From positions 1 through 64,000 of the forward strand of contig JAGYOK010000006.1 in assembly GCA_018399685.1 (NCBI GenBank): a stretch of 64,000 nt of DNA. The letters run 5' to 3'. Positions within the stretch are counted from its first letter, which is position 1, and every line of letters begins with the position of its first letter. This stretch comes from Alphaproteobacteria bacterium. Lineage in GTDB: Bacteria > Pseudomonadota > Alphaproteobacteria > Micavibrionales > Micavibrionaceae. Below are positions 1 through 8,115 of this stretch, one piece after another. The notes beneath the pieces were generated by a model that did no database searches, was not told the DNA's origin, and saw only the letters and a program-made list of their open reading frames with translations. The translations under genes were made by a program, and so were the position numbers.

Positions 1-1
1 T

Positions 2-628
2 CATGACATCACTAGCTATGCGCAGGTTCAGGGCGATTATAAGCGTTTGGAAATGGAAAATGAGCGCCTGCGTCAATGGTATCATACAGCTCTTTTGCTG
101 GATTCCGAGAATCGCGCCTTGCGTGAGCTTCTTAATTTACGGGTAGATTCATCATATCGGCATGTTGCTGCGCGCATACTCGCAGATTCCGGCAATACCT
201 ATGTTAAGAGCGTCCTTGTTGCCGTGGGCAAGCGTGACGGCATAAATAAAGACGCCGCTGTCGTCTCAGGAGAGGGGCTTATCGGCCGTGTTGTAGAGGT
301 TGGAGAAGACACATCCCGCGTGCTTTTGGTTAATGATGTAAACTCACGCGTTCCTGTCGTCGTCGAAGATACAGGGCAGCACGCAATTATGGCCGGAACC
401 AATGAGGTCAATACGCGCCTCATTCATGTTCCAAAGGAAAGCAAAATTAATGAAGGCTCACGTATTATCACATCGGGATACGGGGGTGTGTTCCCCCAAG
501 GGCTTCCGGTAGGGCGCGTGCGCTTTGAAAAAAACGGGGAAATGAAAATCATTTTATTCTCTGATTTTGGTAAGATTCAAACTGTACGGGTGCTGCAAAA
601 AGGCATTTCCTTAGAAAGGAACAGGTAA
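2..628 (+). CDS. mreC: Rod shape-determining protein MreC (5' end outside window)
   Basis: MreC is a periplasmic scaffold anchored in the inner membrane that links MreB and MreD to the elongation-phase cell wall synthases. The frame is open to the left window edge, so the cytoplasmic part and membrane anchor are missing. What remains starts in the coiled coil (YKRLEMENERLRQWYHT) and continues into the two-lobed beta domain, with the conserved segment around VVSGEGLIGRVVEV and a C-terminal stretch ending near ITSGYGGVFPQGLPVGRV. It is followed after 7 bp by mreD and then by mrdA and rodA, the classical cell-shape operon order, so mreB presumably lies just upstream of the window. Identity is secure from both motifs and neighbours. 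Confidence 0.95.
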   Translation, partial: HDITSYAQVQGDYKRLEMENERLRQWYHTALLLDSENRALRELLNLRVDSSYRHVAARILADSGNTYVKSVLVAVGKRDGINKDAAVVSGEGLIGRVVEVGEDTSRVLLVNDVNSRVPVVVEDTGQHAIMAGTNEVNTRLIHVPKESKINEGSRIITSGYGGVFPQGLPVGRVRFEKNGEMKIILFSDFGKIQTVRVLQKGISLERNR

Positions 629-635
629 GGATATT

Positions 636-1169
636 ATGCAATCATTCGCAGACCATTTTCCAGTTTTCCTTCGCATGATGATAGTTTATCTAATCATGTT
701 TATTCTGTTTTTGCTCAACACTGTTTCTATTTCAACACCGTTGCCGACGACTATTGATGTACCTTTTATTATTATGATTATTTATTACTGGGCCATCTAC
801 CGTCCGACGCTTATTCCTCCATCTATGGTGTTTATAGCGGGTATTTGTTTTGATCTGTTAAGCGGGCTTCCTGTGGGTCTGAATGCTTTTGTATTTTTGC
901 TCTTGCGCCATATCATGGTATCACAGCGTCTGTTTTTGACAGGGCAGCCTTTTACTGTTGTGTGGATAGGCTTCATGATGGCCGGTCTGGCATCTATCTC
1001 CTTGCACTGGCTGCTATTGGGGCTAACCATGTTTCAATGGGGGGAGTTTTCTCCGGTATTCCTGACCAGCTTTGTAGCAATATTGCTGTTTCCGCTGATC
1101 TCTGTTGTGCTGCATTTTTCGCACAAGGCCTTGCCCTATATTCAAGACCAATACAGTGCGGTGAGCTAG
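636..1169 (+). CDS. mreD: Rod shape-determining protein MreD
   Basis: A 177-residue, very hydrophobic protein with about five predicted membrane segments, as expected for MreD, the integral membrane partner of MreC in the elongasome. The segment FIAGICFDLLSGLPVGLNAFVFL matches the conserved MreD core with its D-L-L-S-G-x-P-x-G-L pattern (only part of it is quoted as a motif). It lies 7 bp after mreC and 10 bp before mrdA, so translation is probably coupled. Family identification rests on length, hydrophobicity, the conserved core and operon position, because MreD sequences diverge strongly. Confidence 0.9.
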   Translation: MQSFADHFPVFLRMMIVYLIMFILFLLNTVSISTPLPTTIDVPFIIMIIYYWAIYRPTLIPPSMVFIAGICFDLLSGLPVGLNAFVFLLLRHIMVSQRLFLTGQPFTVVWIGFMMAGLASISLHWLLLGLTMFQWGEFSPVFLTSFVAILLFPLISVVLHFSHKALPYIQDQYSAVS

Positions 1170-1179
1170 GGAGAAAAGC

Positions 1180-3222
1180 GTGTATCACGATGATTACAGC
1201 GAAAAGCTTTTTTCCCGCCGGGCCTTTGTTATCGGGGGCTTGCAGCTCTGCGGGCTGGTTATATTGGGAGTTCGGCTAGCCTGGCTCCAGATTGCGCAGG
1301 GCAAACGCTATAAAATGCTTTCGGACAAAAACCGGATTAATATTAAAATTTTACCCCCGCCAAGAGGAGAGATCGTCGATCGCTTTGGCGTTCCTTTGGC
1401 TGTGAACAACCAGACCTACCGTGTTTTGATTATCCCAGAGCAAACTGATAACATAGAAAAATCCTTACGTGCTTTGCAGAGTGTTATTTATGTTGAAGAA
1501 GAGCACATAGACCGCATTTTGAAAGAAGCATCAAAAACGGCAAAGTTTATTCCTCTGCGGATCAAAGAGGGTCTTTCATGGGGAGATGTTGCCAGAGTCG
1601 AAGTGCGTTTGCCGGACTTGCCGGGCATATTTATTGACGTTGGAGATATTCGCTCTTATCCATATCGTGATGCCACGGCGCATATTGTCGGATATGTACG
1701 TGCAGCTTCCAAAGAAGATCTTGAAGATAATGACCCGGTATTGCGTCTTCCTGGTTTTCGTATCGGAAAAACGGGTATTGAAAAAGTTTATGATAAGGAA
1801 ATGCGCGGACGTCCCGGAGCTGCAGAAGTAGAGGTAAACGTAGTTGGCCGCGAAGTGCGGGAACTTAAACGTAAAGACCCATTGTTCGGCAGTCGTGTAA
1901 CGCTAAGCATTGATGGTGAGCTTCAGCGCATTACCCAAGAGGTTCTTTCGGAACATATAAGCGCTTCTGCTGTGGTTATGGATGCATATTCAGGGGCAAT
2001 ATATGCCATGGCCTCTTATCCGGCGTTTGACCCCAATGCATTTGTTCGTGGTTTGACAAAAGAGGAATGGGCGGTTATCTCCGAAGATCCAACTCATCCC
2101 CAGACGAACAAGGCTGTATCCGGCCAATATCCACCTGGTTCCACATTCAAAATGATTTCAGCACTTGCAGGTCTGGAAAAAGGTACTATCACGCGTGATA
2201 CGCTTATTTTTTGCCCCGGTCATTATGAATATGGCAAAAGCAGGTATCATTGCTGGAAGCGGGGCGGACATGGCTATGTAAATCTGGAAAAAGCATTGCA
2301 GGAATCATGTGACACCTTCTTCTATGAAATGGCTGTTGAAGTTGGTATCAATGCAATTGCCGATATGGCGCGGCGCTTTGGGCTTGGTGATACGTTAGGG
2401 TTAGAGCTTGGCGGCGAAAGATCAGGCCTCATTCCTGACGAGGCATGGAAGAAAAAAACAATGGGTGTAAGCTGGTATCCGGGCGAAACAATTATATCCA
2501 GCATCGGACAAGGCAATGTGCTTACTACGCCACTACAGCTTGCTGTTATGACTGCACGCATGGTTAATGGAGGAATTGGCGTAAAGCCGTGGATCACAGG
2601 ATATGTTGGTGAAGAATATCTGGAACGACGTGATTGGGATAAGATAGATGTAAACCCCAAACATCTGGCTTTGGTTCGTAGCGGAATGGATCGTGTTGTC
2701 AACAACAGGAAAGGAACCGCATATAGCTCTAGAATTGATATAGAGGGCATGGAAATGGGGGGTAAAACCGGCACATCTCAAGTCCAGAGAATTACCGCAG
2801 AGCAGCGGCGCCTTGGAATCAAAAACGAGGATTTACCATGGAGGCAGCGCCACCACGCGTTATTTGTCGGTTACGCTCCAATAAGTGATCCCCGCTATGT
2901 TTGTGCGGTTGTTGTAGAACATGGAATTGGCGGATCAACGGCTGCTGCGCCGATAGCAAAAATACTGCTGGAACAAACACAAAGGCGCGATCCCGCCGGA
3001 ACGCAAATGCAGCCTGAAATTATAGACAAAGACAAAAAAGAATCCAAAACAAGGTTGGAGGATTTTTCCGGGCAGAACAATCAGGAACTGGAAAAACCCT
3101 CTTTTACAATACCGCCAAAGAAACCTAAAATGCAGGGGCAGTCTTTGATGCAAGACTTTGCACCAGCTCCTGCACCAACTCAGAAAACAGTTAATAAAAT
3201 TGAAGGGATCTATAATGACTGA
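1180..3222 (+). CDS. mrdA: Penicillin-binding protein 2 (peptidoglycan DD-transpeptidase)
   Basis: PBP2 crosslinks peptidoglycan during lateral wall growth together with the glycosyltransferase RodA. The 680-residue protein has an N-terminal membrane anchor (about residues 15-38), a dimerisation/pedestal domain with the PPRGEIVDRFG box near residue 60, and a transpeptidase domain. The catalytic SxxK tetrad is in PPGSTFKM near residue 322, the second motif is SCD in ESCDTFFYEMA, and KTGTSQ is near residue 529. The start is GTG at 1180, giving MYHDDYSEKLFSRRAF; no ATG precedes the anchor in a better position. The C-terminal tail after residue 610 is rich in Lys, Pro and Gln and looks disordered. 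It sits between mreD and rodA in the shape operon. Confidence 0.95.
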   Translation: MYHDDYSEKLFSRRAFVIGGLQLCGLVILGVRLAWLQIAQGKRYKMLSDKNRINIKILPPPRGEIVDRFGVPLAVNNQTYRVLIIPEQTDNIEKSLRALQSVIYVEEEHIDRILKEASKTAKFIPLRIKEGLSWGDVARVEVRLPDLPGIFIDVGDIRSYPYRDATAHIVGYVRAASKEDLEDNDPVLRLPGFRIGKTGIEKVYDKEMRGRPGAAEVEVNVVGREVRELKRKDPLFGSRVTLSIDGELQRITQEVLSEHISASAVVMDAYSGAIYAMASYPAFDPNAFVRGLTKEEWAVISEDPTHPQTNKAVSGQYPPGSTFKMISALAGLEKGTITRDTLIFCPGHYEYGKSRYHCWKRGGHGYVNLEKALQESCDTFFYEMAVEVGINAIADMARRFGLGDTLGLELGGERSGLIPDEAWKKKTMGVSWYPGETIISSIGQGNVLTTPLQLAVMTARMVNGGIGVKPWITGYVGEEYLERRDWDKIDVNPKHLALVRSGMDRVVNNRKGTAYSSRIDIEGMEMGGKTGTSQVQRITAEQRRLGIKNEDLPWRQRHHALFVGYAPISDPRYVCAVVVEHGIGGSTAAAPIAKILLEQTQRRDPAGTQMQPEIIDKDKKESKTRLEDFSGQNNQELEKPSFTIPPKKPKMQGQSLMQDFAPAPAPTQKTVNKIEGIYND

Positions 3223-3267
3223 TTATATAATGGTTAAGTATAAGGCGAGAAGGGAAACACTGATTTA

Positions 3268-4392
3268 ATGCAATCCATGTTTAGAGAAAACGACCTTGGG
3301 ATCGCCCACAAATTTGCCAGAATAAACTGGGGGCTGGTCTTGCTGATCTTTTGTCTGGCCGGAATTGGAATAGCATCCCTTTATTCCGCAGCGGGGGGGA
3401 GCTTTGACCCATGGGCATCGCGTCAACTCGTGCGATTTGGCGTGGGAGTTATCGGCATGTTCATCATTGCCATGATGGATATACGCTGGTGGTACAAGCT
3501 AACCTGGCCAATATATTTCATTGGTATCATTATGCTGGTTTTTGTAGAGGCAAAAGGCCACGTCGGGATGGGCGCACAGCGCTGGATAGACCTCGGTTTT
3601 ATACACCTTCAACCATCCGAGCTTATGAAGATTGCTGTAATCATGGCTCTGGCGCGCCACTTCCACGGGCTAAGCCCGGAGCAGGTCAGGCGTATCCAAT
3701 ATCTGGTTGTTCCGGCTCTGGTGGTTTGTGCACCCGTGGGGCTGGTTCTGCTGCAACCGGATTTGGGAACTTCGCTGATGATTGTTATGGCTGGAGCCGG
3801 TATGGTTTTTATTGCCGGAGCGCCGCTGCGCCTGTTTATCGGCTCAGCTATTTTAACCATGATTAGCGTTCCAATCATCTGGCAGTTTTTGCGCGATTAT
3901 CAAAAGCAACGTGTTATGACTTTCATTAATCCCGAATCAGACCCGCTTGGCGCCGGTTACCACATTACCCAGTCAAAAATAGCGATTGGCTCTGGAGGCG
4001 TCGAGGGTAAAGGCTTTATGCAAGGCACCCAAAGTCACCTGAACTTTTTACCGGAAAAGCAAACGGACTTTATCTTTACGCTCTGGGTAGAGGAATGGGG
4101 CTTGTTCGGTGGGTTGTTTTTGCTGTCCCTGATCTTTTTGATATTTGCCATAGGCTTTGGTATAGCCATGCGCTGCCGCCATACATTCGGGCGCTATCTC
4201 GCATTGGGGATGAGTCTTAATTTCTCGCTCTATGTCTTTATCAATATCTCTATGGTGATGGGATTAATTCCAGTGGTGGGGGCGCCGCTGCCTCTGGTTT
4301 CCTATGGGGGAACATCCATGCTTGCCGCGCTTATAGGCTTTGGGCTTATGATGTCATGCTCAATCCACCGTCACAGCAAAGTAACGAGATAG
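3268..4392 (+). CDS. rodA: Rod shape-determining peptidoglycan glycosyltransferase RodA
   Basis: RodA is a SEDS-family lipid II polymerase working with PBP2. The 374-residue protein is almost entirely membrane helices. SEDS hallmarks are visible: GAQRWIDLGFIHLQPSE near residue 95, LLQPDLGTSLM near residue 160, GVEGKGFMQGTQSHL near residue 245 with LPEKQTDFIFT, and PVVGAPLPLVSYGGTSML near residue 335. A purine-rich AGAAGGGAAA stretch supports the start at 3268; an internal ATG follows four codons later. It is separated from mrdA by 45 bp that contain no obvious terminator. It is the last gene of the shape operon, and the DUF1476 gene converges on it with 2 bp between stops. Confidence 0.95.
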   Translation: MQSMFRENDLGIAHKFARINWGLVLLIFCLAGIGIASLYSAAGGSFDPWASRQLVRFGVGVIGMFIIAMMDIRWWYKLTWPIYFIGIIMLVFVEAKGHVGMGAQRWIDLGFIHLQPSELMKIAVIMALARHFHGLSPEQVRRIQYLVVPALVVCAPVGLVLLQPDLGTSLMIVMAGAGMVFIAGAPLRLFIGSAILTMISVPIIWQFLRDYQKQRVMTFINPESDPLGAGYHITQSKIAIGSGGVEGKGFMQGTQSHLNFLPEKQTDFIFTLWVEEWGLFGGLFLLSLIFLIFAIGFGIAMRCRHTFGRYLALGMSLNFSLYVFINISMVMGLIPVVGAPLPLVSYGGTSMLAALIGFGLMMSCSIHRHSKVTR

Positions 4393-4394
4393 AT

Positions 4395-4733
4395 TTATGC
4401 TTTGGGGCTTTTATCTTTGGAAGCAATCTCCTGCTGCGCCTGCTTTAGGCTTTTTCTCATGACGGCTTCCATTGTAGCGCGAGATATATCAAGCTCTTTT
4501 TTATCGAAGTCGATCTCAATGCGCTCGTAAATATCATTAAAACCCGGCTCTTTTAGGTTAGCCGTTATGACTTCGCGAGCGTAAGTGTTGATGTCTTCTC
4601 CTTCAAGGCCAAGCTGTTTTGCTGCCCAAAAGCCAAAGAATTTTGCTGCACGCGCTTCTATTTCAAAATCACGTGTGCCGTCTTTTACAAAGGCCTTCTC
4701 GAATACATCTTTGCGATCTTCAAATATGGTCAT
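4395..4733 (-). CDS. DUF1476 family protein
   Basis: A 112-residue protein starting MTIFEDRKDVFEKAFVKDG, typical of DUF1476. This is a small helical family almost restricted to Alphaproteobacteria, related to the zeta subunit that inhibits F1-ATPase in Paracoccus-type organisms. The frame extends upstream to 4775, but the extra 14 residues do not fit the family, so the ATG at 4733 is chosen. The gene is divergent from purC, an arrangement common in this class. Whether it acts as an F1 inhibitor here cannot be judged from sequence; it could be a generic DUF1476 paralogue. Confidence 0.85.
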   Translation of the reverse strand: MTIFEDRKDVFEKAFVKDGTRDFEIEARAAKFFGFWAAKQLGLEGEDINTYAREVITANLKEPGFNDIYERIEIDFDKKELDISRATMEAVMRKSLKQAQQEIASKDKSPKA

Positions 4734-4842
4734 ACGCTCTCCAATAGAAAAAATAATAAAAGGACATGAAAACATTTCAATTTTTCAGATTCCATTGTTA
4801 TATAGAGCGTAATCCATTTTGTAAATTAGAAGGACGAGTATA

Positions 4843-5658
4843 ATGGCCAAAGGCAAGCAAATCTATAACGGTAAAGCAAAAACACTCTTTGAAGGCCCCG
4901 ATGAAGGAACAATCATCCAGCATTTCAAAGACGATGCCACGGCCGGCAACGGTTTAAAGCACGCGATTATCCCGGGTAAAGGGGCTTTGAACAACCGCAT
5001 TTCATCACATATTTTAACCCAGCTTGAGGCTATCGGTATTCCAACGCACTTTATTCGCTCCCTTAACATGCGAGAGCAACTGGTTCGCAAGGTTGACATC
5101 ATTCCTGTGGAGGTGGTTGTCCGCAACATTCTGGCCGGAACTATTTGTAAAAAGCTGGGGCTGGAAGAAGGAGAGAAATTACCCGAAGCCTTGCTTGAGT
5201 TCTATTACAAGAAAGACGAGCTAAACGATCCGCTAATCAGCGCCGATCACATCGTTACTTTAGGCTGGGCCGAGGAATATGAACTGGAAGAAATTGTGGA
5301 TTATGCTTTGCGAATTAACGATTTCCTAAGCGGGATGTTTGCTGCGATTGGCTTGCGTCTGGTTGATTTCAAGCTTGAATTTGGCCGTATTGAAGATGAA
5401 GACGGCTTTGTATCTATCGTTCTGGCAGATGAATTCTCACCGGATAACTGCCGCTTGTGGGACATGGAAACAGGTGAGAAAATGGATAAGGATCGTTTCC
5501 GCCGTGACCTTGGCGACCTTATAGATGGTTATGAAGTTATTGCCAAGAAACTTGGCCTTATTCCGCAAGATTGTACTGTTCGTAAAGAAAACGGCGACGT
5601 GGATGAAAAGCTGTTCGAAAGACTATCGCTTATCGAGAATAAATATAGAGTGGCTTGA
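4843..5658 (+). CDS. purC: Phosphoribosylaminoimidazole-succinocarboxamide synthase (SAICAR synthetase)
   Basis: PurC joins CAIR and aspartate using ATP to give SAICAR in purine biosynthesis. The protein has 271 residues, somewhat longer than the E. coli form and normal for Alphaproteobacteria. Visible family signatures are [12 protein letters not shown] near the N-terminus, the segment [14 protein letters not shown], and [10 protein letters not shown] followed by [14 protein letters not shown], which carry ATP- and substrate-binding residues. The AGAAGGACG stretch ahead of the ATG is a good ribosome binding site. The next gene, NAD kinase, converges with 18 bp between the stops. The purS/purQ genes that often follow are not here; purH lies 44 kb away. 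Confidence 0.96.
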   Translation: MAKGKQIYNGKAKTLFEGPDEGTIIQHFKDDATAGNGLKHAIIPGKGALNNRISSHILTQLEAIGIPTHFIRSLNMREQLVRKVDIIPVEVVVRNILAGTICKKLGLEEGEKLPEALLEFYYKKDELNDPLISADHIVTLGWAEEYELEEIVDYALRINDFLSGMFAAIGLRLVDFKLEFGRIEDEDGFVSIVLADEFSPDNCRLWDMETGEKMDKDRFRRDLGDLIDGYEVIAKKLGLIPQDCTVRKENGDVDEKLFERLSLIENKYRVA

Positions 5659-5676
5659 TTTGTCATTTTGTGCATT

Positions 5677-6438
5677 TTAAGGTGCAAATTGTTCTTGATA
5701 GATACGCTCTTCCAGATGATTGTCCGGGTCAAACAGCAAAGTCGAAGATATATCCTCTGCTTTTTCTATATCAACAGTGATGCAGTTTCTGGCCTCACAG
5801 GAATCAGCGGATGCGCTTACAGGGCGCTTTTCCGGGCTGATAATCTCAAAGCGCACCTTTGCTGTATCGGGTAGTAACGCTCCCGGCCAGCGCCGCGGGC
5901 GGAATACACTGATTGGAGTTATAGGTAAAACTTTGGCACTCAGGGGTACAATAGGGCCACCGGCAGAGGAGTTATAAGCTGTGCTCCCTACCGGCGTGGA
6001 AAGTATAATCCCGTCACAGATTAGCAACGGCAATCTGACTTCATTATTAACAGAAACCATAATTTTTGCGGTGCTATGAGTTTGCCGCAAAAGTGACACT
6101 TCGTTATAAGCAATAGCGTTGTGGATCTGGCCATCTTTGTCCGTGACCAGCATACGCAAAGGATGGATTTTATAGCCCCGTGATTCATGGATTCGCTGGG
6201 TTAAATCCTTGTTCTTATACTCATTTAGCAAAAAACCAAGCGTACCGAAATTAAGCCCGTAAAGGGGCAGATCATTATTTGAGAAATGGTGCAAGGCGCG
6301 GAGCATAGCTCCATCACCGCCAACAACAACTATAGCTTCGGCGTTTTCCAGATTTTCCTCATGCCCGTATTTTTCCTCAAGCTCACGAAAGGCGGCTTGC
6401 GGGCGCGGTAAACCCGATACAAAGAAATGAATTTTCAT
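5677..6438 (-). CDS. nadK: NAD kinase
   Basis: NadK phosphorylates NAD to NADP in the cytosol. The 253-residue protein carries the diagnostic GGDG motif in VVVGGDGAMLRALH near residue 40, then YGLNFGTLGFL. The substrate segment IAYNEVSLLR and the DGIILSTPVGSTAYN stretch near residue 145 are also present. The length fits the compact alphaproteobacterial NadK type. It starts with ATG at 6438, 24 bp downstream of the stop of the HTH-PyrE gene on the same strand, so the two are probably cotranscribed. Both are nucleotide-metabolism genes. Confidence 0.94.
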   Translation of the reverse strand: MKIHFFVSGLPRPQAAFRELEEKYGHEENLENAEAIVVVGGDGAMLRALHHFSNNDLPLYGLNFGTLGFLLNEYKNKDLTQRIHESRGYKIHPLRMLVTDKDGQIHNAIAYNEVSLLRQTHSTAKIMVSVNNEVRLPLLICDGIILSTPVGSTAYNSSAGGPIVPLSAKVLPITPISVFRPRRWPGALLPDTAKVRFEIISPEKRPVSASADSCEARNCITVDIEKAEDISSTLLFDPDNHLEERIYQEQFAP

Positions 6439-6462
6439 ATGTTTAAACCCTGAGTACTGATC

Positions 6463-7389
6463 CTAACAATTCTGCTCTTGCCATTTAGCAGGATCATCTA
6501 GGAAGGCCTCAACTGACGCCAGAGTTTCCTCATCAAAATAGTTTCTGGCTTTAGCAACCTCTATTACATTTTTCCATGTTGCCAAAGAGTGAAGCTTAAT
6601 GCCCAGATCTTCGGCATTCTTTTTGTTGGCTTCATAGATGCCGTAATCGAAAATAACAAAGACATTACCAACTTTTGTGCCAGTCTGGCGCAAGGCATCA
6701 ATAAAGATTTTTATGCTGCTGCCATGATTTTGCAAATCCTCAACCAAAACAACATTTGTCTTGTTTCCATCTTTATTTTTCTCAGGCAAGACCCCCTCAA
6801 TTTGTGACATGCGGCCATGGCCTTTGGGCTTTTTTCGCACGTAAACCATCGGCTTGTTCAGACGATCGGCCAGCAAAGCACAATAGGATATACCAGCTGT
6901 CTCTCCTCCGGCGAGAACGTCAATATTCTTGCTCCCGATTTGTGAAGCCAGCAGCCGCGCCCCGTCATTCATCAAAGTATTACGCTCTTTTGGGAATGAA
7001 TTAAGCCGCCTGCAATCAATATAAACAGGCCCTTTATTGCCGGATGTATAGGAGAAAGGCTCCTTGGTATTGAACATAATGGACTTTGTCTTGATAAGGA
7101 TTTCAGCCGTTCTGTGCGCAATATCTTTCTTTTCCTGAGCAGTTAAAGGAGCGAAGGGCACTTCATCAATCAAGGAAAAGAGCTCTGACACGGTGGAGTC
7201 CGTAGCAGCCAGAACCTTGGATAAACTTTCTGTAGAAGGCCAGCGAGGCTTTCCTTCCGGGCTTAGGCGTTTGCTTTTATTGAACGAGGTCGGATCCAGC
7301 CCTGATTTTTTTGCCAGACCTGAAGGGGAGTACCCTTTCTCTGCCGCCAGTCGATCTAATCCTTGCCATATCTGAGCATGTGTAAACAT
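6463..7389 (-). CDS. pyrE: Repressor-type HTH domain fused to orotate phosphoribosyltransferase
   Basis: OPRTase makes orotidine monophosphate from orotate and PRPP in UMP synthesis. Residues 1-75 are not part of any usual PyrE. They match the DNA-binding half of S24/LexA-like regulators, with a helix-turn-helix at SPSGLAKKSGLDPTSFNKSK and a conserved RWPSTESLSKVLAAT. Residues 82-308 are the phosphoribosyltransferase, with YIDCRRL, the catalytic loop RKKPKGHGRMSQIEG (186-200) and the PRPP motif NVVLVEDLQNHGSS (212-225). That motif departs from the usual D-D/E-D-x-x-T-x-G-G form (N-H-G-S-S instead). There is no ATG between codons 1 and 105, so an unfused PyrE could only use a GTG without a visible Shine-Dalgarno. 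The gene is divergent from the phage-like module, where a phage repressor would normally sit. Confidence 0.85.
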   Translation of the reverse strand: MFTHAQIWQGLDRLAAEKGYSPSGLAKKSGLDPTSFNKSKRLSPEGKPRWPSTESLSKVLAATDSTVSELFSLIDEVPFAPLTAQEKKDIAHRTAEILIKTKSIMFNTKEPFSYTSGNKGPVYIDCRRLNSFPKERNTLMNDGARLLASQIGSKNIDVLAGGETAGISYCALLADRLNKPMVYVRKKPKGHGRMSQIEGVLPEKNKDGNKTNVVLVEDLQNHGSSIKIFIDALRQTGTKVGNVFVIFDYGIYEANKKNAEDLGIKLHSLATWKNVIEVAKARNYFDEETLASVEAFLDDPAKWQEQNC

Positions 7390-7460
7390 GAATAATCATC
7401 CCTCTTTTGTAGTTCCGTAAAAAATAAACGTATCTTTTTTAGCACGTGGCATTCAAGAGT

Positions 7461-7611
7461 GGAACAAATACGTCCTATTGCCGCTTGAAAATGTGCGTAG
7501 GACAGTAGTCCCATTAATTTGCCCAAAGGTAAATAGGAAATTATTCATATTTTTCTTGACAACTCCTAATCTTTATATCATATATAAGAACATAAAGGGA
7601 ACAAATGTGTC
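7461..7611. repeat. Two-copy 14-bp direct repeat in the divergent control region
   Basis: GGAACAAATACGTC at 7461-7474 and GGAACAAATGTGTC at 7598-7611 agree at 12 of 14 positions and flank the module promoter. The second copy overlaps the LexA-like box. An inverted pair GTCCTA/TAGGAC lies at 7472-7477 and 7498-7503. These are plausible operators for either the divergent HTH-PyrE protein or another regulator; the binding protein is unknown. Confidence 0.45.
7556..7602 (+). promoter_or_regulatory. Promoter of the phage-like module with LexA-type (SOS) box
   Basis: TTGACA at 7556-7561 is a perfect -35, with AT-rich TATATA-like -10 sequence about 19 bp further on. Immediately downstream is GAAC (7588-7591), seven bases, GAAC (7599-7602). 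This is the direct-repeat box known for LexA of Alphaproteobacteria (GTTC-N7-GTTC on the other strand). Its position just after the -10 would block transcription when LexA is bound. The match is exact for all eight fixed bases. Confidence 0.6.
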
Positions 7612-7677
7612 TTTTTTACACTTTTAAAAAGTTCTTCGAATGCCACGGATACGAAAAAAGAGAGGGATCACAAAGAA

Positions 7678-8115
7678 ATGTCCAGAGAATACAAAAATAA
7701 CAAAGCAAGCAACGCCGGATATGAAAAATGTGATGAGTGTGTACCATTTGAATCTGTGGAAGAATTGTGGTTTTGGTTTATTGCTGCTCAACAGGCGCGC
7801 AATGATGGCGCTAGGTACGTTGCAGGAGTGGGTAATGTTCGCCGCCCCTGTGGGCCAGTGGATGTTTTAAAGGTTCTTGATTCGCTTTATCGCAAGCGGC
7901 GTTTGTTGCGCTCCCATTTTTTGGTGCTTTGCCATTATGGCAAGCGGTTTATGGCGCCCGATCCCAGGCGCATAAAAGAACAAAGAGCGCATTATATCTG
8001 GCGCGAAGCATTCGAACGTATGGAACCGGTTTTAGAGAAAAAGGGAATTGTCGTTCGCCCCCACTGGGTGCAGCAACACGGCTTTTCTTTCCTTCACGAG
8101 GGAGAGCGCATATGA
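7678..8115 (+). CDS. Conserved phage-module protein of unknown function
   Basis: A 145-residue basic protein and the first gene of the phage-like module. I recognise no enzymatic motif. A compact segment FESVEELWFWFIAAQQARND is followed by a Cys- and Arg-rich region (VRRPCGPVDVLKVLDSLYR) and an aromatic-rich helix. It ends with an ATGA overlap into the next gene, so the two are translated together. The overlapping frame starting at 7640 is a shadow. Position ahead of the head genes suggests a regulator or packaging accessory, but nothing in the sequence decides this. Confidence 0.7.
   Translation: MSREYKNNKASNAGYEKCDECVPFESVEELWFWFIAAQQARNDGARYVAGVGNVRRPCGPVDVLKVLDSLYRKRRLLRSHFLVLCHYGKRFMAPDPRRIKEQRAHYIWREAFERMEPVLEKKGIVVRPHWVQQHGFSFLHEGERI

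Noticed and set aside
6463-7389. Frameshift or assembly artefact explaining the HTH-PyrE fusion
   Set aside because: The frame is continuous, both parts are intact, and no ATG exists between codons 1 and 105; still worth confirming with reads.
7640-7870. Alternative ORF at the start of the phage module
   Set aside because: Overlaps the 145-residue gene in another frame, with no support beyond an open frame.
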